In this document: positions 31,903 through 41,549 of the stretch, in pieces | How the letters are laid out: the number at the start of each line of letters is the position of its first letter | Position numbering within the stretch: the stretch's first letter is position 1 | Source of the DNA: Bog-532 sp963732345 | GTDB lineage: Bacteria > Actinomycetota > Actinomycetes > Streptosporangiales > Streptosporangiaceae | Assembly (NCBI GenBank): GCA_963732345.1 | Contig: CAVSZI010000019.1 | Coordinates: 62,001-126,000, forward strand | Direction: 5' to 3' | DNA: 64,000 nucleotides | Program-made: the position numbers and the translations under genes | Notes under the pieces: generated by a model | The model's database searches: none | What the model was told of the DNA's origin: nothing | What the model saw: the letters and a program-made list of their open reading frames with translations, nothing else

Positions 31903-32373
31903 ATGCCGCGCAAGGGCCCAGCGACGAAGCGGCAGCTCGTCACCGATCCGGTCTACGGCTCGCCGCTCGTGACCGCGCTGGCCAACAAGGTGCTCAGGGA
32001 CGGTAAGCGCTCGCTCGCCGAGCGCGTCGTCTACGGCGCCCTGGAAGGCTGCCGGGACAAGACAGGCAATGACCCCGTGGTCACGCTGAAACGTGCTCTC
32101 AACAACGTCAAGCCGACACTCGAAGTCCGCAGCCGCCGGGTTGGCGGTGCGACCTACCAGGTCCCGGTCGAGGTGCGCGCCTCGCGCAGCACCACGCTCG
32201 CGCTGCGCTGGATCGTGCAGTACGCACGGGCGCGCCGCGAGAAGACCATGACAGAGCGGCTGATGAACGAGCTCCTGGATGCGAGCAACGGCCTGGGCGC
32301 GAGCGTGAAACGCCGCGAGGACACCCACAAGATGGCCGAATCGAACAAGGCGTTCGCCCATTACCGCTGGTGA
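31903..32373 (+). CDS. rpsG: 30S ribosomal protein S7
   Basis: A 156-residue S7, the primary organiser of the 30S head. Diagnostic text: MPRKGPATKRQLVTDPVYGS, LRDGKRSLAERVVYGAL and RRVGGATYQVPVEV. The C-terminal FAHYRW is intact. It is spaced tightly between rpsL and fusA. Confidence 0.97.
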   Translation: MPRKGPATKRQLVTDPVYGSPLVTALANKVLRDGKRSLAERVVYGALEGCRDKTGNDPVVTLKRALNNVKPTLEVRSRRVGGATYQVPVEVRASRSTTLALRWIVQYARARREKTMTERLMNELLDASNGLGASVKRREDTHKMAESNKAFAHYRW

Positions 32374-32405
32374 ATTTAGAGCTCAGGGAACGAGGGCAAC
32401 TAGCA

Positions 32406-34502
32406 GTGGCCACCAAGACGGCCGTCGACCTCGCCAAGGTCCGCAACATCGGGATCATGGCGCATATTGACGCGGGCAAGACGACGACGACCGAGCGGAT
32501 TCTCTTTTACACCGGTATCAACTACAAGATCGGTGAGGTCCATGAGGGCGCCGCCACCATGGACTGGATGGAGCAGGAGCAGGAGCGGGGGATCACCATT
32601 ACCTCCGCCGCCACGACCACGACGTGGCGCGACCACACCATCAACATCATCGACACACCTGGGCACGTCGACTTCACCGTCGAGGTTGAGCGTTCCCTGC
32701 GCGTACTGGACGGCGCGGTTGCCGTCTTCGACGCCGTGGCCGGCGTCGAGCCGCAGTCGGAGACCGTATGGCGGCAGGCTGACCGCTACAACGTGCCGCG
32801 AATCTGTTTCGTCAACAAGATGGACCGGGTCGGCGCGGAGTTCCACCGCTGCGTGGACATGATCGTGGACCGGCTGGGCGCGCAGCCCATCGTCGTTCAG
32901 CTGCCGTGGGGCGTCGAGTCCGACTTCCGTGGGGTCATCGACCTCATCCGCATGCGCGCATTGCTCTGGCAGACGGAGGGCAAGGGCGACAAGTACGACA
33001 TTGTGGCCATTCCCGACGACCACGCCGACGCCGCGCGCGAGTGGCGCGACCGCCTGCTGGAGGCCGTCGCCGAGAACGACGAGCAGATGATGGAGCTTTA
33101 CCTCGAGGGCACCGAGCCCACCGAGGAGCAGCTCGTGGCCGCCATCCGGCGGGTCACCATCGCCGGCGAGGCGACCCCGGTGCTGTGCGGGACCGCGTTC
33201 AAGAACAAGGGCATCCAGCCGATGCTCGACGCGATCGTGGACTTCCTGCCCAGTCCGATGGACATCCCCTCCATCCAGGGGCACGCCGTGGGCGACGAGG
33301 AGACCGCGGTCGAGCGGCACTCCGACCCTGAGGAGCCCTTCTCGGCCCTGGCCTTCAAGATCATGGCCGACCAGCACCTGGGCAAGCTCACCTACATCCG
33401 GGTGTACTCCGGGACGGTGGAGACCGGCAGCAGCGTGCTGAACGCGATCAAGGGCCGCAAGGAGCGGATCGGCAAGATCTACCAGATGCACGCGAACAAG
33501 CGTGAGGAGCGCAACGTCGCGGTGGCTGGCCAGATCGTCGCCGTGATGGGGCTGAAGGACACGAGCACCGGTGACACGCTGTGTGACCAGGCCAAGCCCG
33601 TAGTCCTGGAGTCGATGACGTTCCCGGCGCCGGTCATCAACGTGGCGATCGAGCCGAAGACCAAGAGCGACCAGGAGAAGCTGGGCACCGCGATCCAGCG
33701 GCTCGCCGAGGAAGACCCAACCTTCCAGGTGCGGACCGACGAGGAGACGGGCCAGACCATCATCTCCGGCATGGGCGAACTGCACCTCGAGGTGCTGGTC
33801 GACCGCATGCGGCGTGAATTCAAGGTCGAGGCCAACATCGGCCGTCCGCAGGTCGCCTACCGGGAGACCGTGCGGAAGAAGGTCGAGAAGATCGAGTACA
33901 CCCACAAGAAGCAGACCGGCGGTTCCGGCCAGTTCGGCCGGGTGGTGATCAACCTGGAGCCGACCGGCGGCGACGGCGGCGGTTACGAGTTCGAGAACAA
34001 GGTGACCGGCGGCCGGATCCCGCGCGAGTACATCCCCTCGGTCGACGCGGGGTGCCAGGAGGCGGCCGAGTTCGGCGTGCTGGCTGGCTACCCGATGGTC
34101 GACCTGAAGGTCACGCTCACCGATGGTGCCTACCACGAGGTGGACTCCTCTGAGCTTGCCTTCAAGATCGCGGGCTCGATGGCCTTCAAGAAGGCGGCAG
34201 CACAGGCCAACCCCGTGCTGCTCGAGCCGATCATGGCGGTCGAGGTCAGGACTCCCGATGAGTACATGGGTGACGTCATCGGGGATCTCAACAGTCGGCG
34301 GGGCCACATCCAGGCCATGGAGGAACGCTCCGCGGGCCGGGTCATCAAGGCTCACGTGCCGCTGTCGGAGATGTTCGGCTACGTGGGAGACCTGCGGAGC
34401 CGTACTCAGGGCCGGGCGGACTACAGCATGCAGTTCGACTCGTATGCAGAGGTGCCGCCCAGCATTGCCAAGGAGATCATCGCGAAAGCACGGGGCGAAT
34501 GA
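32406..34502 (+). CDS. fusA: Elongation factor G
   Basis: GTG 32406 after ACGAGGGC gives 698 residues. GTPase motifs: G1 AHIDAGKTTTTERIL (P-loop), G2/G3 with RGITITSAATTT and DTPGHVDFT, and G4 NKMDRVGAEF. Domains II-V follow, including EPKTKSDQEKL and GMGELHLEVLVDR. EF-G drives translocation and ribosome recycling. The last 12 codons use rather A-ending codons (AAA, GCA, GAA, TGA). They are repeated directly downstream in a GC-rich synonymous version (see the next feature). Confidence 0.98.
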   Translation: MATKTAVDLAKVRNIGIMAHIDAGKTTTTERILFYTGINYKIGEVHEGAATMDWMEQEQERGITITSAATTTTWRDHTINIIDTPGHVDFTVEVERSLRVLDGAVAVFDAVAGVEPQSETVWRQADRYNVPRICFVNKMDRVGAEFHRCVDMIVDRLGAQPIVVQLPWGVESDFRGVIDLIRMRALLWQTEGKGDKYDIVAIPDDHADAAREWRDRLLEAVAENDEQMMELYLEGTEPTEEQLVAAIRRVTIAGEATPVLCGTAFKNKGIQPMLDAIVDFLPSPMDIPSIQGHAVGDEETAVERHSDPEEPFSALAFKIMADQHLGKLTYIRVYSGTVETGSSVLNAIKGRKERIGKIYQMHANKREERNVAVAGQIVAVMGLKDTSTGDTLCDQAKPVVLESMTFPAPVINVAIEPKTKSDQEKLGTAIQRLAEEDPTFQVRTDEETGQTIISGMGELHLEVLVDRMRREFKVEANIGRPQVAYRETVRKKVEKIEYTHKKQTGGSGQFGRVVINLEPTGGDGGGYEFENKVTGGRIPREYIPSVDAGCQEAAEFGVLAGYPMVDLKVTLTDGAYHEVDSSELAFKIAGSMAFKKAAAQANPVLLEPIMAVEVRTPDEYMGDVIGDLNSRRGHIQAMEERSAGRVIKAHVPLSEMFGYVGDLRSRTQGRADYSMQFDSYAEVPPSIAKEIIAKARGE

Positions 34503-34564
34503 TGCCGAGGTGCCGCACGGTATCGATTGCCAAGGAGATCATCGCCAAGGCCCGCGGCGAGTAG
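34502..34564 (+). repeat. Duplicated fusA 3' end (20-codon mini-ORF)
   Basis: The 39-base block 34464-34502 (end of fusA) recurs at 34526-34564. The seven differences all fall at third codon positions or in the stop codon (TGA versus TAG), so both encode IAKEIIAKARGE. An ATG at 34502 overlaps the fusA TGA and opens a 20-residue frame MPRCRTVSIAKEIIAKARGE. GAGGTGCCGC is also shared just upstream (34449 and 34507). It looks like a scar of 3'-end replacement. Confidence 0.85.
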
Positions 34565-34648
34565 GCAGAAGGAACGTAAGGAAATCACGGCGCCCGATGG
34601 AGCGCCTGGCCCCACTGCGGTGGGGCGGATCGCAACGAGGAGACACCA

Positions 34649-35842
<1,194 letters not shown>

Positions 35843-35850
35843 CGGCTGTC

Positions 35851-35882
35851 ACGGCGGCCGGGCCACCCGGCCCGGCCGCCGT
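35851..35882 (+). terminator. Terminator hairpin between tuf and rpsJ
   Basis: ACGGCGGCCGGGCC (35851-35864) pairs perfectly with GGCCCGGCCGCCGT (35869-35882) around an ACCC loop. It separates the str operon from the S10 operon. No T run follows. Confidence 0.8.
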
Positions 35883-35971
35883 ACAGTGCCGGCCCCCGGC
35901 TGATCCCGGGACCCGGCAAGCCAGGCATAGCGGCATCGGCACCACCGAAGCGAAGGAACAGGAAAAGGCCA

Positions 35972-36280
35972 ATGGCGGGACAGAAGATCCGCATCCGGCT
36001 CAAGGCATATGACCATGAGGTCATCGACAACTCGGCGCGCAAGATCGTCGACACGGTGACCAGGACTGGCGCGCGCGTCGCGGGCCCTGTGCCGCTGCCT
36101 ACCGAGAAGAACGTGTACTGCGTCATCCGCTCACCGCACAAGTACAAGGACTCGCGCGAGCACTTCGAGATGCGGACGCACAAGCGGCTGATCGACATCA
36201 TCGATCCGACGCCCAAGACGGTCGACTCGCTCATGCGCCTCGACCTGCCGGCCGGCGTCGACATCGAGATCAAGCTCTGA
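35972..36280 (+). CDS. rpsJ: 30S ribosomal protein S10
   Basis: A 102-residue S10 (MAGQKIRIRLKAYDHEVIDN, IRSPHKYKDSREHFEMRTHK). S10 also acts with NusB/NusG in antitermination. ATG 35972 is preceded by GGAACAGGAAAAGG. It is the first gene of the S10 operon. The short 35883-35971 spacer should carry its promoter, but no strong boxes are visible. Confidence 0.97.
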   Translation: MAGQKIRIRLKAYDHEVIDNSARKIVDTVTRTGARVAGPVPLPTEKNVYCVIRSPHKYKDSREHFEMRTHKRLIDIIDPTPKTVDSLMRLDLPAGVDIEIKL

Positions 36281-36293
36281 GGAACGCACCGAC

Positions 36294-36953
36294 ATGGCCA
36301 CACAGATGAAAGGCATCCTGGGCACCAAGCTCGGTATGACCCAGGTCTTCGACGAGACCGGGCAGGTGACGCCCGTTACTGTCGTCAAGGCCGGCCCGTG
36401 CGTCGTCACCGCCGTGCGCACGCCGGATCGTGACGGCTACTCCGCCGTGCAGTTCGGCTACGGCGAGATCGACCCGCGCAAGGTGACCAAGCCGGTCGCG
36501 GGCGTCTTCGCCGAGGCGGGCGTGACACCGCGCCGGTACCTGGCCGAGCTGCGCACGGACGACGCGTCCGAGTACCAGGTCGGCCAGGAGGTCACGGCTG
36601 AGGTCTTCGAGGCCGGGCAGCTCGTCGACGCCACCGGCACCAGCAAGGGCAAGGGCACAGCCGGTGTCATGAAGCGGCACGGCTTCAAGGGCCTCAGCTC
36701 CTCGCACGGTACCCAGCGCAAGCACCGCTCGCCCGGTTCCATCGGCGGCTGTGCCACGCCCGGGCGGGTCTTCAAGGGCCTGCGCATGGCGGGGCGGATG
36801 GGCGCCGTCCGGACCACCGTGCAGAGCCTCACGGTTCACTCGGTCGACTCCGGCCGCGGGCTGCTCCTGATCAAGGGCGCAGTACCGGGAGCCGCGGGCG
36901 GCCTCATCCTCGTCCGCAGCGCTGCTAAGGCGCCCGCCGCGAAGGAGGCCTGA
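36294..36953 (+). CDS. rplC: 50S ribosomal protein L3
   Basis: A 219-residue L3 (KGILGTKLGMTQVFDETGQV start, GTSKGKGTAGVMKRHGFKG loop that reaches the peptidyl transferase centre). The GC-rich TGATGA junction overlaps the rplD start by one base. Confidence 0.97.
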   Translation: MATQMKGILGTKLGMTQVFDETGQVTPVTVVKAGPCVVTAVRTPDRDGYSAVQFGYGEIDPRKVTKPVAGVFAEAGVTPRRYLAELRTDDASEYQVGQEVTAEVFEAGQLVDATGTSKGKGTAGVMKRHGFKGLSSSHGTQRKHRSPGSIGGCATPGRVFKGLRMAGRMGAVRTTVQSLTVHSVDSGRGLLLIKGAVPGAAGGLILVRSAAKAPAAKEA

Positions 36954-37615
36954 TGACCGCCATCAACATCGTCGGACCGTCCGGCAGCAAGAGCGAAACC
37001 GCCGAGCTGCCCGACGAGATCTTCGACGCCAAGGTCAACATCCCGCTGATGCACCAGGTCGTGGTGGCGCAGCTCGCGGCGGCCCGGCAGGGCACGCACG
37101 CGACCAAGACGCGCGGCGAGGTCCGCGGCGGCGGCAAGAAGCCATACCGCCAGAAGGGCACGGGCCGGGCGCGGCAGGGTTCGCTGCGCGCTCCGCAATA
37201 CGCGGGCGGCGGCACGGTCCACGGCCCGCAGCCCCGTTCCTACGTGCAGCGCACGCCCAAGAAGATGAAGGCGGCCGCCCTGCGCGGTGCCCTGTCCGAC
37301 CGGGCGCGGCACGGCCGGGTGCAGGTGGTGAGCGGATTCGTCGACGGCAGCGAGCCCCGGACGAAGGACGCGCTGGCCGTGCTGGGCTCGGCGACGGGCG
37401 CTGGCCGGGGTACCGCCGTGCTGGTCGTCGCGCGCCGCGATGACGAGCTGACCTGGAAGAGCCTGCGCAACGCGGTGGGCGTGCGTGTCCTGGCGGACAC
37501 CCAGCTCAACACCTACGACGTGCTGGCCGCCGATCACGTGGTCTTCACCGCCGAGGCGCTGCGGGCATTCGTCGGCCGCGGCAGTGCGACGGGCAATGAG
37601 GAGGCAGCCCAGTGA
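36953..37615 (+). CDS. rplD: 50S ribosomal protein L4
   Basis: A 220-residue L4. The extended loop RQGTHATKTRGEVRGGGKKP, continuing as YRQKGTGRARQGS, lines the exit tunnel, where macrolide-resistance changes map in other species. No anomaly is seen there. Its TGA overlaps the GTG of rplW by four bases. Confidence 0.97.
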   Translation: MTAINIVGPSGSKSETAELPDEIFDAKVNIPLMHQVVVAQLAAARQGTHATKTRGEVRGGGKKPYRQKGTGRARQGSLRAPQYAGGGTVHGPQPRSYVQRTPKKMKAAALRGALSDRARHGRVQVVSGFVDGSEPRTKDALAVLGSATGAGRGTAVLVVARRDDELTWKSLRNAVGVRVLADTQLNTYDVLAADHVVFTAEALRAFVGRGSATGNEEAAQ

Positions 37616-37914
37616 AGGGCACCGACAATCCCAGGGACGTCCTCTTGCGGCCGGTGATCTCCGAGAAGAGCTACGGCCTGCTCGATGAGGGGAAGTACAC
37701 GTTCATCGTGGCGCCGGACGCCAACAAGACGGAGGTCCGCCTGGCCGTCGAGGAAGTCTTCGGCGTCAAGGTGACCGGCGTCAACACCGTCAACCGGCGG
37801 GGTAAGCGGCGCCGCACGCGGGTCGGCTGGGGCAAGCGGCCGGACACCAAGCGGGCGATCGTCACCCTGGCCGAGGGCGACCGGATCGACATTTTCGGCG
37901 GCCCGGTCCGCTAA
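37612..37914 (+). CDS. rplW: 50S ribosomal protein L23
   Basis: A 100-residue L23 (DVLLRPVISEKSYGLLDEGK, VNRRGKRRRTRVGWGKRPD). It sits at the tunnel exit and docks trigger factor and SRP. The GTG start overlaps rplD. Confidence 0.97.
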   Translation: MKGTDNPRDVLLRPVISEKSYGLLDEGKYTFIVAPDANKTEVRLAVEEVFGVKVTGVNTVNRRGKRRRTRVGWGKRPDTKRAIVTLAEGDRIDIFGGPVR

Positions 37915-37946
37915 CGGCAGGGACGATACAGGAGATTTGAGCACTC

Positions 37947-38780
37947 ATGGCTATCCGTAAGTACAAGCCGACCACGCCGGGCCGGCGCGGTGCCAGCGGC
38001 TCCGACTTCGCCGAGATCACCAGGGACGAGCCGGAGAAGTCGCTGGTGCGCCCGCTTCATTCGCGCGGTGGCCGGAATGTGCACGGCCGGATCACCACGC
38101 GGCACCAGGGTGGCGGCCACAAGCGCGCCTACCGGCTGGTCGATTTCCGGCGGCACGACAAGGACGGCGTGCCGGCCAAGGTCGCGCACATCGAGTACGA
38201 CCCGAACCGGAGCGCCCGCATCGCGCTGCTGCACTACGCCGACGGCGAGAAGCGGTACATCATCGCCCCCCAGGGCCTGTCCCAGGGGGACACGGTGGAG
38301 AACGGCGCCGGGGCCGACATCAAGCCGGGCAACTGCCTGCTGCTGCGCAACATCCCGACCGGCACCGTGCTGCACGCCATCGAGCTCCGGCCCGGCGGCG
38401 GCGCCAAGATCGCCCGGTCGGCCGGCTCCGGCGTGCAGCTGCTCGCCAAGGAGGGTGGTTACGCCCAGCTCCGGATGCCCTCGGGCGAGATCCGGCGGGT
38501 GGACGTGAACTGCCGCGCCACGGTCGGCGAGGTCGGCAACGCCGAGCAGGGCAACATCAAGCTCGGCAAGGCGGGGCGCAACCGGTGGAAGGGCAAGCGC
38601 CCCTCCGTGCGCGGCGTCGCGATGAACCCGGTTGACCACCCGCTCGGCGGCGGCGAGGGCAAGAGCTCGGGCGGGCGCCATCCAGTCAGCCCATGGGGCC
38701 AGCCCGAAGGGCGCACCCGGCGGGCCCACAAGCCGAGCGACCGGCTCATCAGCCGCCGCCGCGGCAGGAAGAAGCGGTAG
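37947..38780 (+). CDS. rplB: 50S ribosomal protein L2
   Basis: A 277-residue L2. Contains GRITTRHQGGGHKRAYRLVD, GNCLLLRNIPTG, and the C-terminal RGVAMNPVDHPLGGGEGK with the conserved His near the peptidyl transferase centre. The ATG follows AGGAGATTTGAGCACTC. The gap to rpsS (148 bases) is far larger than elsewhere in this operon because of an inserted repeat cassette. Confidence 0.97.
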   Translation: MAIRKYKPTTPGRRGASGSDFAEITRDEPEKSLVRPLHSRGGRNVHGRITTRHQGGGHKRAYRLVDFRRHDKDGVPAKVAHIEYDPNRSARIALLHYADGEKRYIIAPQGLSQGDTVENGAGADIKPGNCLLLRNIPTGTVLHAIELRPGGGAKIARSAGSGVQLLAKEGGYAQLRMPSGEIRRVDVNCRATVGEVGNAEQGNIKLGKAGRNRWKGKRPSVRGVAMNPVDHPLGGGEGKSSGGRHPVSPWGQPEGRTRRAHKPSDRLISRRRGRKKR

Positions 38781-38790
38781 GACCCGGTGA

Positions 38791-38902
38791 GCGTTATCCG
38801 GAACCGGCTAGCAAGCCCGGGCCCAGCCCGGGCGAGCGGCCGGTGCGGGCGGATCAGACAGGACAAGTTGATGAGACAGGACTCCGGTCATCCGGATAAC
38901 GC
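38791..38902 (+). repeat. Repeat cassette between rplB and rpsS: 12-bp terminal inverted repeats around module A
   Basis: GCGTTATCCGGA (38791-38802) is the exact reverse complement of TCCGGATAACGC (38891-38902). Module A begins on the next base (38803-38844): outer arms ACCGGCT/GGCCGGT, inner GCCCGGGC/GCCCGGGC stem, with GC-AA opposite GA-GC. A 46-base linker, rich in A and G, completes the 112-bp cassette. The same architecture occurs at 44535-44636. Confidence 0.85.
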
Positions 38903-38928
38903 GAGCCTGAGTGAAGGAACACTACGCT

Positions 38929-39207
38929 ATGCCTCGTAGCCTTAAGAAGGGCCCCTTCGTCGACGACCATCTGATGAAGAAGGTCGACACGCAGAACGAA
39001 AAGGGCAGCAAGAACGTCATCCGGACGTGGTCCCGGCGTTCGATGATCATCCCGGCCATGCTGGGTCACACGATCGCCGTCCACGATGGCCGCAAGCACA
39101 TCCCGGTGTTCATCACCGAGTCGATGGTCGGCCACAAGCTCGGGGAGTTCGCGCCCACGCGAACGTTCCGCAGCCACGTGAAGGACGATCGGCGCAGCCG
39201 GCGCTAG
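38929..39207 (+). CDS. rpsS: 30S ribosomal protein S19
   Basis: A 92-residue S19 (MPRSLKKGPFVDDHLMKKVD, GHTIAVHDGRKHIPVFITE, MVGHKLGEFAPTRTF). ATG 38929 is preferred over the in-frame GTG 38911 because it gives the universal N-terminus and GAAGGA lies before it. The repeat cassette ends 26 bases upstream. Confidence 0.97.
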   Translation: MPRSLKKGPFVDDHLMKKVDTQNEKGSKNVIRTWSRRSMIIPAMLGHTIAVHDGRKHIPVFITESMVGHKLGEFAPTRTFRSHVKDDRRSRR

Positions 39208-39236
39208 ATCCTGTTGACGCAGAGACGGAGATACTG

Positions 39237-39590
39237 ATGGAAGCGAGGGCAAAGGCGCGCTACGTGCGTGTCACGCCGCGGAAGGCCCGCCGTGTGGTGG
39301 ACGTTATCCGCGGGATGCCCGCCGAGCAGGCACAGGCGGTGCTCGCCTTCGCGCCGCAGTCCGCCAGCGGCCCGGTCGGCAAGGTCCTGGCGAGCGCGAT
39401 CGCCAATGCCGGGGGCAGTGACCGGCGGTCCGACCGTGGCGAGCTCGTGGTGAGCCGGGCATGGGTCGACGAGGGGCCGACGCTCAAGCGGTTCCGGCCG
39501 CGGGCCCAGGGCCGCGCCTACCGGATCAACAAGCGCACCAGCCATATAACGGTGATCGTCTCGGACGAGGCCGAAGGAGGGACCCGCTAG
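39237..39590 (+). CDS. rplV: 50S ribosomal protein L22
   Basis: A 117-residue L22. Text: RVTPRKARRVVDVIRGMPAE, the tunnel beta-hairpin segment PTLKRFRPRAQGRAYRINKR, and SHITVIVSDE. ATG 39237 follows GACGGAG. Its TAG overlaps the GTG of rpsC by one base. Confidence 0.97.
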   Translation: MEARAKARYVRVTPRKARRVVDVIRGMPAEQAQAVLAFAPQSASGPVGKVLASAIANAGGSDRRSDRGELVVSRAWVDEGPTLKRFRPRAQGRAYRINKRTSHITVIVSDEAEGGTR

Positions 39591-40450
39591 TGGGACAGAA
39601 AGTGAACCCGCACGGGTTCCGGCTTGGCATCACAACCGACTTCAACAGCCGCTGGTACGCCAGCAAGCTGTACAAGGAGTACGTCAAGGAAGATGTGGCG
39701 ATCCGCCGCATGCTGCAGCGCGGCATGGAGCGGGCCGGCATCTCCAAGGTCGAGATCGAGCGGACCAGGGACCGCGTCCGGGTGGACATCCACACGGCGC
39801 GACCCGGCATCGTCATCGGGCGCCGTGGCGCCGAGGCGGACCGCATCCGGACCGATCTGGAGAAGCTGACTGGCAAGCAGATCCAGCTCAACATCCTTGA
39901 GGTCAAGAACCCCGAGATCGACGCCCAGCTCGTCGCTCAGGGTGTCGCCGAGCAGCTGTCCAGCCGGGTTTCCTTCCGGCGGGCCATGCGCAAGGCGATG
40001 CAGAGCGCGATGAAGGGCGGTGCCAAGGGCATCCGGGTGCAGTGCTCCGGCCGCCTCGGCGGCGCGGAGATGTCGCGCTCGGAGTTCTACCGCGAGGGGC
40101 GCGTGCCGCTGCACACGCTGCGCGCGGACATCGACTACGGCTTCTATGAGGCGCGCACGACCTTCGGCCGCATCGGGGTGAAGGTCTGGATCTACAAGGG
40201 TGAGGCCCCCCCGACCCGTGCGGCCCGTGAGGCGGCTCAGGCTGCCCTGCGCGCCGGCGGCCCGCGCCGGGAGCGGCCGGGAGGTCCCGCGCCGAGGCGC
40301 GGCGGTCGTCCGGACCGCCGCGAGCGCGGGGACCGGCCCGACCGCGGCCCGGGCGGTTCGTCCGCTCCTGCGGCCTCTGGGTCTGCCCAGGCCGAGGCAC
40401 CGGCCGCCGCGCCGGCGGGTTCGGCGGGCGCAACCGGAGCGGAGGGCTAG
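39590..40450 (+). CDS. rpsC: 30S ribosomal protein S3
   Basis: GTG 39590 (GAAGGAGGGACC upstream) gives 286 residues. The KH domain includes RPGIVIGRRGAEADRIRTDL, and the C-terminal domain includes KGIRVQCSGRLGGAEMSRSE. After about residue 205 there is a long Arg/Gly/Pro- then Ala-rich low-complexity tail, typical of actinobacterial S3. S3 forms the mRNA entry with S4 and S5. Confidence 0.97.
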   Translation: MGQKVNPHGFRLGITTDFNSRWYASKLYKEYVKEDVAIRRMLQRGMERAGISKVEIERTRDRVRVDIHTARPGIVIGRRGAEADRIRTDLEKLTGKQIQLNILEVKNPEIDAQLVAQGVAEQLSSRVSFRRAMRKAMQSAMKGGAKGIRVQCSGRLGGAEMSRSEFYREGRVPLHTLRADIDYGFYEARTTFGRIGVKVWIYKGEAPPTRAAREAAQAALRAGGPRRERPGGPAPRRGGRPDRRERGDRPDRGPGGSSAPAASGSAQAEAPAAAPAGSAGATGAEG

Positions 40451-40453
40451 GAC

Positions 40454-40873
40454 ATGCTCGTTCCACGCAGAGTCAAGCACCGTAAGCAGCACCGGCCCGA
40501 CCGCCATGGCAAGGCGAAGGGCGGCACGAGCGTGGTCTTCGGCGAGTTCGGCATCCAGGCGCTCGAGCACTCGTACGTGACCAACCGGCAGATTGAGGCG
40601 GCCCGTATCGCCATGACACGGCACATCCGCCGCGGCGGGAAGGTCTGGATCAACGTGTTCCCGGACCGGCCGCTGACCAAGAAGCCGGCCGAGACCCGGA
40701 TGGGATCCGGCAAGGGCTCACCCGAGTGGTGGGTGGCCAACGTCAAGCCGGGTCGCGTGATGTTCGAGCTGTCCGGTGTGGCCGAGCCGGTCGCGCGGGA
40801 AGCGCTTCGCCGGGCGATCCACAAGCTCCCGATGAAGTGCAAGGTCGTAACGCGAGAGGGCGGTGAAGCTTGA
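40454..40873 (+). CDS. rplP: 50S ribosomal protein L16
   Basis: A 139-residue L16 (MLVPRRVKHRKQHRPDRHGK, RRGGKVWINVFPDRPLTKKP, ETRMGSGKGSPEWWVANVKP). It supports tRNA binding in the A site. The end, CKVVTREGGEA, is encoded again in a mini-ORF that begins at the overlapping TGATG. Confidence 0.97.
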   Translation: MLVPRRVKHRKQHRPDRHGKAKGGTSVVFGEFGIQALEHSYVTNRQIEAARIAMTRHIRRGGKVWINVFPDRPLTKKPAETRMGSGKGSPEWWVANVKPGRVMFELSGVAEPVAREALRRAIHKLPMKCKVVTREGGEA

Positions 40874-40950
40874 TGTTCAACCACAAGCTCCCGATGCTGT
40901 GCTTGCTAAAGACCTGCAAGGTTGTTACGCGAGAGGGCGGTGAGGCGTGA
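40873..40950 (+). repeat. Duplicated rplP 3' end (25-codon mini-ORF)
   Basis: Two blocks at the end of rplP (40819-40834 and 40838-40873) recur at 40881-40896 and 40915-40950. The second block differs at four of 36 bases, all third codon positions, and still encodes CKVVTREGGEA. The two blocks are now separated by 18 extra bases, making MFNHKLPMLCLLKTCKVVTR and then EGGEA. The mini-ORF starts at an ATG overlapping the rplP stop, and its TGA overlaps the ATG of rpmC, preserving the TGATG junction. Confidence 0.85.
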
Positions 40951-41216
40951 TGGCAACGAGCCTGACCGCCGCTGAGCTGCGGACGTCCACCGAGGATGAG
41001 CTGGGCAGCAAGCTGGCCGAGGCGAAGGAGGAGCTGTTCAACCTCCGCTTCCAGGGCGCCACCGGCCAGCTGGAGAACCACGGGCGGCTGCGTGCCGTCC
41101 GCAAGGAGATCGCCCGCATCTACACCGTGATGCGGGAGCGGGAACTTGGCATCGTCGTGGAGCTTCCGGACGAGACCGAAGACGCCGGGAACCAGGAGGC
41201 CGACGCCAGTGAGTGA
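40950..41216 (+). CDS. rpmC: 50S ribosomal protein L29
   Basis: An 88-residue L29 with the conserved coiled hairpin (AAELRTSTEDELGSKLAEAK, EELFNLRFQGATGQLENHGR) and an acidic C-terminal extension after IYTVMRERELG. ATG 40950 overlaps the stop of the rplP-tail mini-ORF, so L29 translation is coupled to that mini-ORF rather than directly to rplP. Confidence 0.95.
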   Translation: MATSLTAAELRTSTEDELGSKLAEAKEELFNLRFQGATGQLENHGRLRAVRKEIARIYTVMRERELGIVVELPDETEDAGNQEADASE

Positions 41217-41499
41217 GAACACGGGGACCACGGCCAGCAGGGCAGCGGTGCGCGGCTACCGCAAGGCCCGCGAGGGCCTTGTCACCAGCAGCAAGATGGA
41301 CAAGACGGTCGTGGTCGAGGTCGAGGACCGCGTCAAGCACCCCAAGTACGGCAAGGTCATCCGCCGTACCAAGAAGTACCAGGCACACGATGAGGCCAAC
41401 GCCTGTGGCGTGGGTGACCGCGTGCTGCTGATGGAGACCCGGCCGCTGTCGGCCACCAAGCGGTGGCGCGTGGCCGAGATCCTCGAAAAGGCCAAGTAA
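41209..41499 (+). CDS. rpsQ: 30S ribosomal protein S17
   Basis: A 96-residue S17 with the OB-fold text GLVTSSKMDKTVVVEVEDRV, KHPKYGKVIRRTKKYQAHDE and ETRPLSATKRWRVAEILEKA. GTG 41209 overlaps the end of rpmC by eight bases. Confidence 0.96.
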   Translation: MSENTGTTASRAAVRGYRKAREGLVTSSKMDKTVVVEVEDRVKHPKYGKVIRRTKKYQAHDEANACGVGDRVLLMETRPLSATKRWRVAEILEKAK

Positions 41500-41549
41500 G
41501 AAGGAAACTTCGCCGGCCACGATGCCCGGCGTGAGAAGCAGGAGTTGAC

